Part shown: piece by piece, positions 10,217-17,634 of the stretch
Position numbering within the stretch: the first letter of the stretch is position 1
Layout: every line of letters begins with the position of its first letter
From: Rouxiella sp. WC2420
Lineage (GTDB): Bacteria; Pseudomonadota; Gammaproteobacteria; Enterobacterales; Enterobacteriaceae
Reading direction: 5' to 3'
NCBI RefSeq assembly: GCF_041200025.1
Contig: NZ_CP165628.1
Span: 682,001 to 746,000, forward strand
DNA length: 64,000 bases
Made by a program: the position numbers and the translations under genes
Notes under the pieces: model-generated
Database searches by the model: none
What the model saw: only the letters and a program-made list of their open reading frames with translations
Told to the model about the DNA's origin: nothing

Positions 10217-10251
10217 ACCTGATAGCCATTTAGTAAATGAAACTATCAGGT
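10217..10251. other. intercistronic hairpin between phaB and ptb
   Basis: ACCTGATAG (10217-10225) pairs with CTATCAGGT (10243-10251) across a 17-nt loop. A third copy of ACCTGATA occurs at about 10307, beside the phaB stop. The hairpin sits in the 120-bp gap and has no T-run in the minus direction, so RNA processing or differential expression is more likely than full termination. Confidence 0.5.
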
Positions 10252-10314
10252 GAACTCTATGTACTTATAGGCAAAAGGCCATTGTTGATACCAGGTTAAA
10301 AATGGACCTGATAT

Positions 10315-11052
10315 TTAACTCATGTGTTGACCACCGTTTATAGAAATGTTCGAGCCAGTAATGTATCCTGAATTTTTATTTATCAGGAATGCAATAAGCT
10401 CAGCAATTTCAGTTGGCTCACCAAGACGGCCAACGGGAATTTGTGCTTTAATCCCATCTAGTATTTCAGTGGGAATATTTTGCATCATTTCTGTATTGAT
10501 ATAACCCGGAGAAATAGTGTTTACAGTAATATTTTTTCTCGCGACTTCCTGGGCGAGAGCTTTGGTAAAACCATGAACACCTGCTTTTGCAGCAGAGTAA
10601 TTAGCTTGACCAAATTGACCCTTTTGGCCATTGATGGAAGACATATTAATGATGCGGCCACTGCCATTGGCCAGCATATTATCAATGACCGGTTTAGTCA
10701 TATTAAAAAGGCTGTTCAAGTTAACCTGAATAACATCATTCCAGTTTTCTTGGCTCATTTTTTTAAAACTGGCATCGCGAGTGATTCCAGCATTATTAAC
10801 TAAAACATCAATGTGTTGATATTTAGTAATTATTTCGCTAACCACTGCCTGACACTGGTCAAAATCTGACACATTGCAGGTCATCACATCGGCATTTTCA
10901 AAGCCTGCTTTTTTTTGCTCGTCGAGCCATGCACCATTTTTGACCGGATCTATGTCAACAGCAACTACACTAAAACCTTCAGTCAGCAATTTTTTGCATA
11001 TTGCTGCGCCAATACCACGAATGCCACCGGTGACTACTGCTACTTTTTTCAT
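10315..11052 (-). CDS. phaB: acetoacetyl-CoA reductase, (R)-specific PhaB type
   Basis: A short-chain dehydrogenase of 245 residues that reduces acetoacetyl-CoA to (R)-3-hydroxybutyryl-CoA, usually with NADPH. It has the Rossmann motif VTGGIRGIG, the LVNNAGITRD motif, and an active site around NMSSINGQKGQFGQANYSAAK with catalytic Ser, Tyr and Lys. The NGQKGQFGQ-NYS-AKAG signature and ISPGYI-T-M and NGG-HM segments are those of the PhaB proteins of PHB producers rather than of FabG. It stands 51 bp after the thiolase gene. No PHB synthase is in the window, so its product probably feeds the hydratase instead. Confidence 0.9.
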   Translation of the reverse strand: MKKVAVVTGGIRGIGAAICKKLLTEGFSVVAVDIDPVKNGAWLDEQKKAGFENADVMTCNVSDFDQCQAVVSEIITKYQHIDVLVNNAGITRDASFKKMSQENWNDVIQVNLNSLFNMTKPVIDNMLANGSGRIINMSSINGQKGQFGQANYSAAKAGVHGFTKALAQEVARKNITVNTISPGYINTEMMQNIPTEILDGIKAQIPVGRLGEPTEIAELIAFLINKNSGYITGSNISINGGQHMS

Positions 11053-11103
11053 GAATTAATTACCTGATTTTTATGTTTAATTTATTTAAAGCAGAAGAAA
11101 AGA

Positions 11104-12291
11104 TCAGTCTCTTTCAATGGTGACAGAGATGCCCATACCACCACCGATGCACAGCGTGGCAAGGCCTTTTTTGAGGTCCTGACGCTGCATCTCATGTATG
11201 AGTGAAACGAAGATCCGTGTGCCTGATGCGCCGATAGGATGGCCTAGTGAAATTGCACCGCCATTGACATTGACTTTCGTTGTGTCCCAACCCATTTCAC
11301 GGTTAACCGAAATGGCCTGGGCTGCAAAAGCCTCATTGGATTCAATCAGGTCGAGATCGTCGATGCTCCAATTTGATTTTTCGAGTACTTTGCGAGAGGC
11401 TGCGATAGGGCCGGTTCCCATTAATTCAGGACTAACCCCAGCACTGGCAAAAGCCACAATGCGGGCAAGAGGTGTAATACCGAGTTCTTTAGCTTTTTTG
11501 GCCGTAGTGAGAATCACCATGGCTGCGCCATCATTGACGCCTGAGGCATTACCTGCAGTCACGCTTCCTTCTTTTTTAAAGGCCGGTCGCAGTGCAGATA
11601 ACCCTTCAAGGGTTGTTTGGGGACGCGGAAATTCATCGCTTTTAAAGATTAGCGGGTCTTTACGCGGCCTTGTAACTTCAACAGGAATTATTTCACTGGC
11701 AAAGCGATTTGTTTCTAGCGCTTTTGCGGCTTTATGCTGCGAAGATAAAGCAAACTCATCCTGTTCCAGGCGCGTTATATGATATTTATCAATGATATTC
11801 TCGGCCGTCATCCCCATATGGTAATTATTGAACGCTTCCCACAGTCCGTCTTTAACCATGGTATCTTGCAGTGTCCAGTCACCCATTTTTTTGCCGTTTC
11901 TTGAGCCTGGAAGAATATGTGGTGCCATACTCATATTTTCCTGACCACCCGCAATAATTAAATCTGCGTCACCGTTTTTTAAAGCCTGATATGCAAGCTG
12001 GAGGGATTTAAGACCTGAGCCACAGACTTTATTGATAGTCAGAGCCGAAGCTGACTCAGGGATGCCGGAGTTAATTAACGTTTGGCGAGCCGGATTTTGC
12101 CCACATCCTGCAGTTAAAACCTGACCTATAATAACTTCATCCACTTCTAATGGGCTTATGTTGTTTTTTTCAAGTAATGCTTTGATAACGGTAGTGCCAA
12201 GCTCGGTGGCGGGAACGCCTGCCAAAGAACCTGCAAAGGAACCTACAGCGGTTCTGGCTGCGTCTAAAATGACGACTTCAATATTTTCCAC
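11104..12291 (-). CDS. phaA: acetyl-CoA acetyltransferase (thiolase)
   Basis: Condenses two acetyl-CoA to acetoacetyl-CoA, the first step of the pathway. Length 395. The nucleophilic Cys90 lies in INKVCGSGLKS, the catalytic His in GGAISLGHPIGASG and the second Cys in TLCIGGGMGIS, all intact. The start is GTG at 12291 with a GGAG ribosome site eight bases upstream. It is the first gene of the minus-strand operon and diverges from phaJ across 368 bp. It could equally be named atoB; a degradative role would need fadB/atoDA partners, which are absent here. Confidence 0.92.
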   Translation of the reverse strand: MENIEVVILDAARTAVGSFAGSLAGVPATELGTTVIKALLEKNNISPLEVDEVIIGQVLTAGCGQNPARQTLINSGIPESASALTINKVCGSGLKSLQLAYQALKNGDADLIIAGGQENMSMAPHILPGSRNGKKMGDWTLQDTMVKDGLWEAFNNYHMGMTAENIIDKYHITRLEQDEFALSSQHKAAKALETNRFASEIIPVEVTRPRKDPLIFKSDEFPRPQTTLEGLSALRPAFKKEGSVTAGNASGVNDGAAMVILTTAKKAKELGITPLARIVAFASAGVSPELMGTGPIAASRKVLEKSNWSIDDLDLIESNEAFAAQAISVNREMGWDTTKVNVNGGAISLGHPIGASGTRIFVSLIHEMQRQDLKKGLATLCIGGGMGISVTIERD

Positions 12292-12659
12292 AATAATAAC
12301 TCCGTTAATTTAAAAATTATTAAAATACAAATTACTTAATTTAAATAAAACTGCTTATTATGGGGGCTCACTTCACAATTACTGGCCTATTAATTGTTTG
12401 GTTGCATCATTTAGGTTTTAATTTTATTTAATTATAGCGGTGTTATGCTTTTTAGTTATTGGATAAGCTAACACAAGGCGGCTGAGCTTGAAAGTCGTAA
12501 GCTGTTGGTTTTATTTTTTGAAAAAATACTCTATCAATTAATTTCTTGTTATTGATGGTTTTTAAATTAATGAATTTTTTTAACTCACCCCATTTTAATA
12601 CCCCAAAAAAAGGATTACCTTAATGGTAATTGATTACATTAAATGGATGGTTTAAAGAA
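12292..12659. promoter_or_regulatory. divergent promoter region of the butyrate cluster
   Basis: This very AT-rich 368-bp region separates the phaA and phaJ starts and must hold both promoters. It contains a dyad ATCAAT-N12-ATTGAT at 12533-12556, resembling half-sites of a symmetric operator. The dyad is related to, but spaced more widely than, the FNR consensus TTGAT-N4-ATCAA and is in the opposite half-site order, so I do not call it an FNR box. No regulator gene is inside the cluster. Confidence 0.5.
12623..12655 (+). CDS. possible 10-codon leader ORF before phaJ
   Basis: An ATG at 12623 preceded by AAAGGATTACCTTA (a fair ribosome site) opens a 10-residue frame, MVIDYIKWMV, that stops four bases before the phaJ ATG at 12660. 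The phaJ start itself has only a weak GGATGG-like site inside this mini-ORF, so translation of phaJ could be coupled to the leader. This is a sequence-based inference with no independent support. Confidence 0.3.
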   Translation: MVIDYIKWMV

Positions 12660-13091
12660 ATGCCTTATACAATATTAGAGCTTTCTGTAGGTCAGTCAGC
12701 GAGTTTTACCAAAACAATATCTGATGCCGATGTGTTAAGCTTTGCAAAAGCGAGTGGTGATATGAATCCCGTTCATATTGATGAGGAGGCGGGTAAATTA
12801 AGTGTTTTCAAAAATAGAGTAGTGCACGGTATATTGGTCAGTGGTCTTATATCTGCAGCTTTGGCGAGTGAATTGCCTGGTGCCGGGACTATATATTTAG
12901 GCCAGGAACTAAAATTTATAAAACCAACCTTCATTGGCGATACCATCACTGCTCATATTGAGGTAATCGAGATTGATCTTGAGAGAAAACGGGTTCGCTT
13001 GAGCACAACCTGTGTTAATCAGCATGGTGATGCAGTGATAAAAGGTATTGCTACTGTGCTGCCGCCTCAACCTGTTTCAAGAGAGGCGTAA
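12660..13091 (+). CDS. phaJ: (R)-specific enoyl-CoA hydratase (MaoC/PhaJ)
   Basis: A hot-dog-fold hydratase of 143 residues that interconverts (R)-3-hydroxybutyryl-CoA and crotonyl-CoA. The MaoC catalytic signature is present as ASGDMNPVHIDEE with the Asp34-His39 pair, matching the Asp/His pair of Aeromonas PhaJ. VHGILVSGLISA follows, with the conserved oxyanion-region Ser/Gly. The stereochemistry matches PhaB, not an (S)-specific crotonase. I chose ATG 12660 over an in-frame TTG at 12630 because homologues begin near here. It is separated by one base from the reductase gene downstream, so the two are translationally linked. Confidence 0.9.
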   Translation: MPYTILELSVGQSASFTKTISDADVLSFAKASGDMNPVHIDEEAGKLSVFKNRVVHGILVSGLISAALASELPGAGTIYLGQELKFIKPTFIGDTITAHIEVIEIDLERKRVRLSTTCVNQHGDAVIKGIATVLPPQPVSREA

Positions 13092-13092
13092 G

Positions 13093-14286
13093 ATGATTAT
13101 TTTGCCAATTATTAAAGAAAATATTGCCAAAAATTGCCACCCGATTGGATTACAAAAAACCGTTCAAAGACAAATCGACTTTATCGAAACTGCCCAAACC
13201 ATTAATGGCCCCAAAAAAGTGTTGGTGATTGGTGCTTCCTCTGGCTATGGTCTGGCATCGCGCATTGCGCTGTCTTTTGGCGGTGGAGCTGACACGATTG
13301 GTATTTCTTTCGAGAAAGGGCCGAGCGAAAAAGGGGTAGGGACTGCGGGTTGGTATAATAACATTCACTTTAAGCAAGCAGCCGAGCGAAAAGGTTTGAT
13401 TGCCAAGAATTTTATAGGTGATGCATTCTCTGACACCATGCGCGAGCAAGTCATTGATTTTGTTCGTGCCGAGTTTGGCGGCAAAATTGATATGATTGTT
13501 TATTCGCTGGCAGCTGGAGTCCGTACTGCGCCTGACGGTGTTAAATATTGCTCTACGCTAGGCGTGAAGGGCGACGAGTTTTCAGGTCAAAGCTTCAATC
13601 TTGAAACGCAGAGTCTGTGCACTCAAACACTGTCTCCAGTCAGCGATCAGCAGCTGCAGGACACGGTAAAAGTGATGGGTGGAGAGGATTGGAAGTTGTG
13701 GATAGACACGCTGACTCAAGCTGACGTTCTTGCTGAAGGTTTTAAGACTGTTGCCTATTCTTACATCGGCCCAGAATCTACCTATCCACTGTATAAAGAC
13801 GGATCCTTAGGTGCGGCCAAAGAGCATTTACACGCCACGGCAGACCAGCTTAACACTCAACTTACAAGAATTAATGGCGAGGCGTATGTTGCCGTATGCA
13901 AGGCATTAGTGACAAAAGCAAGTGCTTATATCCCTGTTTTTCCACTATATATTACCTTGCTCTATCAGGTTATGAAGGAAAAGCGTCTGCACGAAACCTG
14001 CATTGAGCAAATGCATCGTTTGATGTTTACTCGACTTTACCCTGCACTTGGGCCGGTAGTGGCTGATGCTTCACGTTTGATTCGCATTGACGATTGGGAG
14101 TTACGCAGCGATGTACAAACTGCCGTTGAAGCCTATAGAAAGCAAATCACGGCTGAAAATTTTAAAGAAATAGGCGATTTTGCCGGTTATCTCGAAGAGT
14201 TTAATGCATTGAATGGTTTTGGATTTGATGACGTTGATTATCAGGCGAAAGTGAGTTTGGAAGAGCTATTGCAGATGGAATGCTAA
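13093..14286 (+). CDS. ter: trans-2-enoyl-CoA reductase (TER/FabV family)
   Basis: Reduces crotonyl-CoA to butyryl-CoA with NAD(P)H without electron-transfer flavoprotein. The 397 residues equal the length of both FabV and Treponema TER. The nucleotide motif VLVIGASSGYGLASRI and the catalytic Tyr-X8-Lys (in PLYKDGSLGAAKEHL) are intact. Several stretches read like Treponema denticola TER rather than Yersinia FabV: GTAGWYNN, AYSYIGPEST, AAKEHLHATADQLN and IRIDDWELRSDVQ. The ATG at 13093 follows GAGAGGCGTAAG. It pairs with phaJ at one-base spacing. A housekeeping enoyl-ACP reductase role is possible but less likely given its neighbours. Confidence 0.9.
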   Translation: MIILPIIKENIAKNCHPIGLQKTVQRQIDFIETAQTINGPKKVLVIGASSGYGLASRIALSFGGGADTIGISFEKGPSEKGVGTAGWYNNIHFKQAAERKGLIAKNFIGDAFSDTMREQVIDFVRAEFGGKIDMIVYSLAAGVRTAPDGVKYCSTLGVKGDEFSGQSFNLETQSLCTQTLSPVSDQQLQDTVKVMGGEDWKLWIDTLTQADVLAEGFKTVAYSYIGPESTYPLYKDGSLGAAKEHLHATADQLNTQLTRINGEAYVAVCKALVTKASAYIPVFPLYITLLYQVMKEKRLHETCIEQMHRLMFTRLYPALGPVVADASRLIRIDDWELRSDVQTAVEAYRKQITAENFKEIGDFAGYLEEFNALNGFGFDDVDYQAKVSLEELLQMEC

Positions 14287-14332
14287 TCTGCGGCGATTAG
14301 CATTTGTTTTGCTGATATCCCCGACTTTGAAA

Positions 14333-14366
14333 CATGACACACTATTAACAATAGCAGTGTGTCATG
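14333..14366. terminator. strong hairpin between convergent ter and dkgA
   Basis: An 11-bp perfect stem (CATGACACACT with AGTGTGTCATG) closes a 12-nt loop, and outer TCCCC/GGGGA can extend it. It lies between the two convergent stops (14286 and 14384). T-runs are poor, so its efficiency is uncertain. Confidence 0.6.
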
Positions 14367-14383
14367 CTCTGGGGACTCTTGGA

Positions 14384-15214
14384 TCAGAAATTCAGTTTAT
14401 CTTCAGGATTTGGCCCTAAACGATTACCGGTATCAAGCTTGGTAAACTCGGCCAGTTCTTCTTTCTCTAACTTGAAATCAAACACTTCGAAGTTTTCGTG
14501 GATACGTTTTGGCGTAACCGATTTTGGTATAACAATCAAACCGTTATCTAGATGCCAGCGGATAACAATCTGTGCTGGAGTTTTATCGTATTTTTTCGCT
14601 AATTTCTGGATAAGCTCTTGATCAAACAAGCCGTCGCCGCCCTGTGCCAGCGGGCTCCAGGATTCAGTAGCAATACGATGCGTGGCATTCCAGGCATGAA
14701 GCTGGCGCTGGGCCAGTGAAGGGTGAAGCTCAATCTGGTTAACCGTTGGCGCTACGCCGGTTTCATCAATTAGGCGTTGCAGGTGTGGAATATGGAAATT
14801 ACACACGCCAACGCTCTTCGCCAGACCTTGCTCTTTCAATTTTAACAGCTGTTTCCATGACTCAACGTAGTTGCCCTGATCTGGCAGCGGCCAGTGAATA
14901 AGATAGAGATCGACGTAGTCGAGTTTCAGCTTCTCAAGACTCTCTTCCAGCGCTTTTTGCGCATACAGTTGCTGGTCATTCCACAGCTTGGTGGTGACGA
15001 AAATCTCGTCGCGAGGAATGCTCGTTTCCTGCAAGGCTTTACCGACGCCTTGCTCATTTTTATACGCCGCAGCCGTATCAATATGGCGATAACCTGCGTT
15101 AAGCGCAGTTGCTACTGCATGCGTCGCTTCGTCGTTACTGGCTTTCCAGACACCGAGACCAAGTTGAGGAATCCGGTTGCCGTCGTTAAGCTTTATGATG
15201 GATTGCGTTGACAT
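14384..15214 (-). CDS. dkgA: aldo/keto reductase DkgA
   Basis: NADPH-dependent (beta/alpha)8 aldo/keto reductase that reduces 2,5-diketo-D-gluconate, methylglyoxal and other carbonyls. The 276 residues contain the catalytic tetrad in family contexts: Asp and Tyr in HIDTAAAYKNEQGVG, Lys in FVTTKLW and His in YLIHWPLP. The cofactor segment IPKSVTPKRIHEN is present. The ATG at 15214 has an AGGAGAAATTT site; the longer frame upstream has none. It is divergent from yqhC as in E. coli, but the yqhD gene that separates them there is absent. Confidence 0.93.
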   Translation of the reverse strand: MSTQSIIKLNDGNRIPQLGLGVWKASNDEATHAVATALNAGYRHIDTAAAYKNEQGVGKALQETSIPRDEIFVTTKLWNDQQLYAQKALEESLEKLKLDYVDLYLIHWPLPDQGNYVESWKQLLKLKEQGLAKSVGVCNFHIPHLQRLIDETGVAPTVNQIELHPSLAQRQLHAWNATHRIATESWSPLAQGGDGLFDQELIQKLAKKYDKTPAQIVIRWHLDNGLIVIPKSVTPKRIHENFEVFDFKLEKEELAEFTKLDTGNRLGPNPEDKLNF

Positions 15215-15494
15215 AAATTTCTCCTGTTGGGGGAATGCGTAATCCACGCATTTATTGCCTGATTGGGTAAGTTTAGTAAACGAATAGCCATTCCGCTGAA
15301 ATTGCTAATGATTCATTTTCAGGTATTTATCTGAAAACCGTCATTGACCAGCTCGATGCCCTAGTGTGGCAGGAAGTATCCTGTTGTTTGATGCACATTC
15401 CTGTTTAAAACTTGCCTGATCCTGTAAGCCGGTATAGAAAAATCCGAGAATATGGCAAAATTATTGCCAGTTCGTTTTTTATCGGAGAAGAGTG

Positions 15495-16424
15495 ATGCAA
15501 GATGTTGAAAGCCTGTGCGCCGAGCTGGCAAAAAAAGTTGAGCTTCTTACTGAGAGTTCGCAAAAGTTTCAGTCGAGCGTACCACAGGCGACTCTTATGT
15601 GTTACTCAAGCTACCATGCTCGCCAACCGGTAATGTATAACCCGAGCGTCACCATTGTTTTTCAGGGCAGCAAAATAGGCTATCTGGGCAATAAAACTTT
15701 CTCCTACGATCCCAAAAATTATCTTATGCTCACCGTTCCACTGCCGTTTGAGTGTGAGACGTTTGGCACGCCCGAGCGACCGGTTACTGGCGTGTCGATT
15801 CGTATCGACCCGGTTATGTTGCAAGATTTGCTGATTGAAATGGGCGACGAAGGTTTCCCGCATCAGCCGGATCAGTCTTCAGGGATCACCTCGGGACTGC
15901 TTGATGAAGATATTCTCTGCGCCAGTGAGCGTTTGCTTGACGTGATGGACAAACCGCTGCGTGCCAAAGTGCTAGGTCCGCAAATTATCCGCGAAATCCT
16001 GTTCTTTATTCTGACCAGTGAGAACGGCGGGGCGTTGCAGGCGTTGGTCAATCGCCACACCCATTTCAGCCAGATAGCAAAAGCACTGCGTAAAATTGAA
16101 AATCAGTATGCCCAGCCGCTCAGCGTTGAGCAGCTCGCCAGCGATGTAAACATGAGCGTTTCGGCGTTTCATCACAATTTCAAGGCAGTAACTAGCACCT
16201 CGCCGCTGCAATACTTGAAAAATTATCGACTGCACAAAGCGCGGACTATGATGATTTATGACGGTGTAAAGGCCAGCAGTGCAGCGTTGAGCGTGGGTTA
16301 TGAGAGTGCGTCACAGTTTAGCCGAGAATTTAAACGCTATTTTGGTGTGACGCCAAGCGATGAGATTGCCCGTATGCGGGAGAGTAGCTCTCTATCGTTA
16401 ACGGAAACTGTATTTGGCAGCTAA
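15495..16424 (+). CDS. yqhC: AraC-family activator, YqhC type
   Basis: Transcription factor of 309 residues with an N-terminal ligand/cupin-type domain (AraC_N, PSVTIVFQGSK) and two C-terminal helix-turn-helix motifs (LSVEQLASDVNMSVSAFHH and SAALSVGYESASQFSREF). In E. coli, YqhC activates yqhD-dkgA in response to aldehydes. The divergent dkgA neighbour supports the same identity here. ATG 15495 has GGAG seven bases upstream; a GTG three bases earlier is an alternative start. Its likely target is the intergenic region 15215-15494. Confidence 0.88.
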   Translation: MQDVESLCAELAKKVELLTESSQKFQSSVPQATLMCYSSYHARQPVMYNPSVTIVFQGSKIGYLGNKTFSYDPKNYLMLTVPLPFECETFGTPERPVTGVSIRIDPVMLQDLLIEMGDEGFPHQPDQSSGITSGLLDEDILCASERLLDVMDKPLRAKVLGPQIIREILFFILTSENGGALQALVNRHTHFSQIAKALRKIENQYAQPLSVEQLASDVNMSVSAFHHNFKAVTSTSPLQYLKNYRLHKARTMMIYDGVKASSAALSVGYESASQFSREFKRYFGVTPSDEIARMRESSSLSLTETVFGS

Positions 16425-16426
16425 TA

Positions 16427-16785
16427 CCCATATCTTTCAAACTGTAGGTGCGCTTTCTGCGCTCATTCACCCCAATCACTTACTTGTGTAAGCTCATGGG
16501 GATTCACTCACTTGAAATCTTCCTACAGCTCGAAATCTTTAGGGTATTTACCCCTATCTTTAAAACTGTAGGTGCGCTTTCTGCGCTCATTCACCCCAAT
16601 CACTTACTTGTGTAAGCTCATGGGGATTCACTCACTTGAAATCTTCCTACAGCTCGAAATCTTTAGGGTATTTACCCCTATCTTTAAAACTGTAGGTGCG
16701 CTTTCTGCGCTCATTCACCCCAATCACTTACTTGTGTAAGTTCATGTGGATTCGCGCTACAGCTCGAAATCTATAGGGTATAGAT
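16427..16785. repeat. three tandem ERIC (IRU) elements
   Basis: A unit recurs with a period of 124 bp: the marker ACTGTAGGTGCGCTTTCTGC begins at 16441, 16565 and 16689. The core (TTCACCCCAATCACTTACTT, then TAAGCTCATGGGGATTCAC) matches the enterobacterial repetitive intergenic consensus as I remember it. Copies 1 and 2 are almost identical. Copy 3 has lost about 20 bases near its right end and carries point changes. The array fills the gap between the convergent yqhC and yghB. Confidence 0.9.
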
Positions 16786-16790
16786 CTGTT

Positions 16791-17453
16791 TTAAGAGGCG
16801 ATTTTGCGGCGGTTTTTCCATATCACCAGCAAGGCGCCGGCAAGTCCAGTGACTAAAAGCAGGGCGGGCAGGATCATTAACCCGGCCATTACCTTGTCTT
16901 CATGACGTTGCACCAGCGGGATCTGACACAGTGCATAGCCCATGCCCATAATTACTCCGACCCACAACAGTGCGCTCAGCCAGTTAAATAGCTGGAAGCG
17001 TGCATTGTCTAACCCGGAAATGCCAGCGATAGTCGGCAGCAAGGTGCGTACAAAGGCGAGAAATCGCCCGGCCAGCAGCGCGGCCAAGCCGTGTTTGGTA
17101 AACAATATGTGGGCGCGCTCGTGGTAGTGCGCAGGTAGATGCAACAGCCAGCCTTTTACGATACGTGTATGTCCCAGCCACCGTCCTTGCAAATAGCTCA
17201 GCCAGCAGCCGAGACTTGAGGCAACCACCAGAATAATCAGCGTTGGCAACATGCTCATCACCCCTTTTGCAACCAGAGCGCCGGTCAGCAGCAGCAGGCT
17301 GTCACCCGGAAGAAAAGAAGCCGGAAGCAGGCCGTTTTCGAGAAGCAGGGTTGTAAACAGGACAGCGTAAACCACCCACAAAACGTTGGGGTTGGCCAGG
17401 ACACTAAAATCGTGTTGCCATAATGCATGAAGAATTTGTGTGAATACCGCCAT
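16791..17453 (-). CDS. yghB: DedA-family inner-membrane protein YghB
   Basis: A polytopic membrane protein of 220 residues (E. coli YghB 219) of the DedA/SNARE-associated family, implicated in membrane lipid carrier flipping and envelope homeostasis. Signature stretches are [18 protein letters not shown] near the N-terminus and the [20 protein letters not shown] segment with the conserved Arg residues needed by DedA proteins. The ATG at 17453 has an AGGAAAGCCT site; a longer frame upstream lacks one. It lies next to metC and yqhC as in E. coli. Confidence 0.93.
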   Translation of the reverse strand: MAVFTQILHALWQHDFSVLANPNVLWVVYAVLFTTLLLENGLLPASFLPGDSLLLLTGALVAKGVMSMLPTLIILVVASSLGCWLSYLQGRWLGHTRIVKGWLLHLPAHYHERAHILFTKHGLAALLAGRFLAFVRTLLPTIAGISGLDNARFQLFNWLSALLWVGVIMGMGYALCQIPLVQRHEDKVMAGLMILPALLLVTGLAGALLVIWKNRRKIAS

Positions 17454-17634
17454 AGGCTTTCCTGTCTGGTTGCTGCAAAAACGTGAAACCTCAGTATTCA
17501 CCTGATGCCACGATTAAAAGGAAAAATAAGTATCTACAATCTTTATAAGTATTTAACGAATTATGGTCAAAAACCGCACATAATCCTATCAGATAAGTAA
17601 GGATTTGCGCGGCCTGTCGCAATGATTTTTTTCT

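Noticed and set aside
11198..11782. 194-residue plus-strand frame inside the thiolase gene
   Set aside because: Complement of phaA with no recognisable domain or ribosome site.
12533..12556. FNR box
   Set aside because: Half-site order and 12-bp spacing do not fit TTGAT-N4-ATCAA; reported only as a dyad.
10315..13091. Polyhydroxybutyrate synthesis operon (phaA, phaB, phaJ)
   Set aside because: No PHB synthase (phaC), phasin or depolymerase is present, while Ptb, Buk and TER are; the set completes a butyrate pathway instead.
13093..14286. Housekeeping enoyl-ACP reductase FabV
   Set aside because: Possible by family, but sequence blocks and the one-base link to phaJ favour an enoyl-CoA role; kept as an alternative only.
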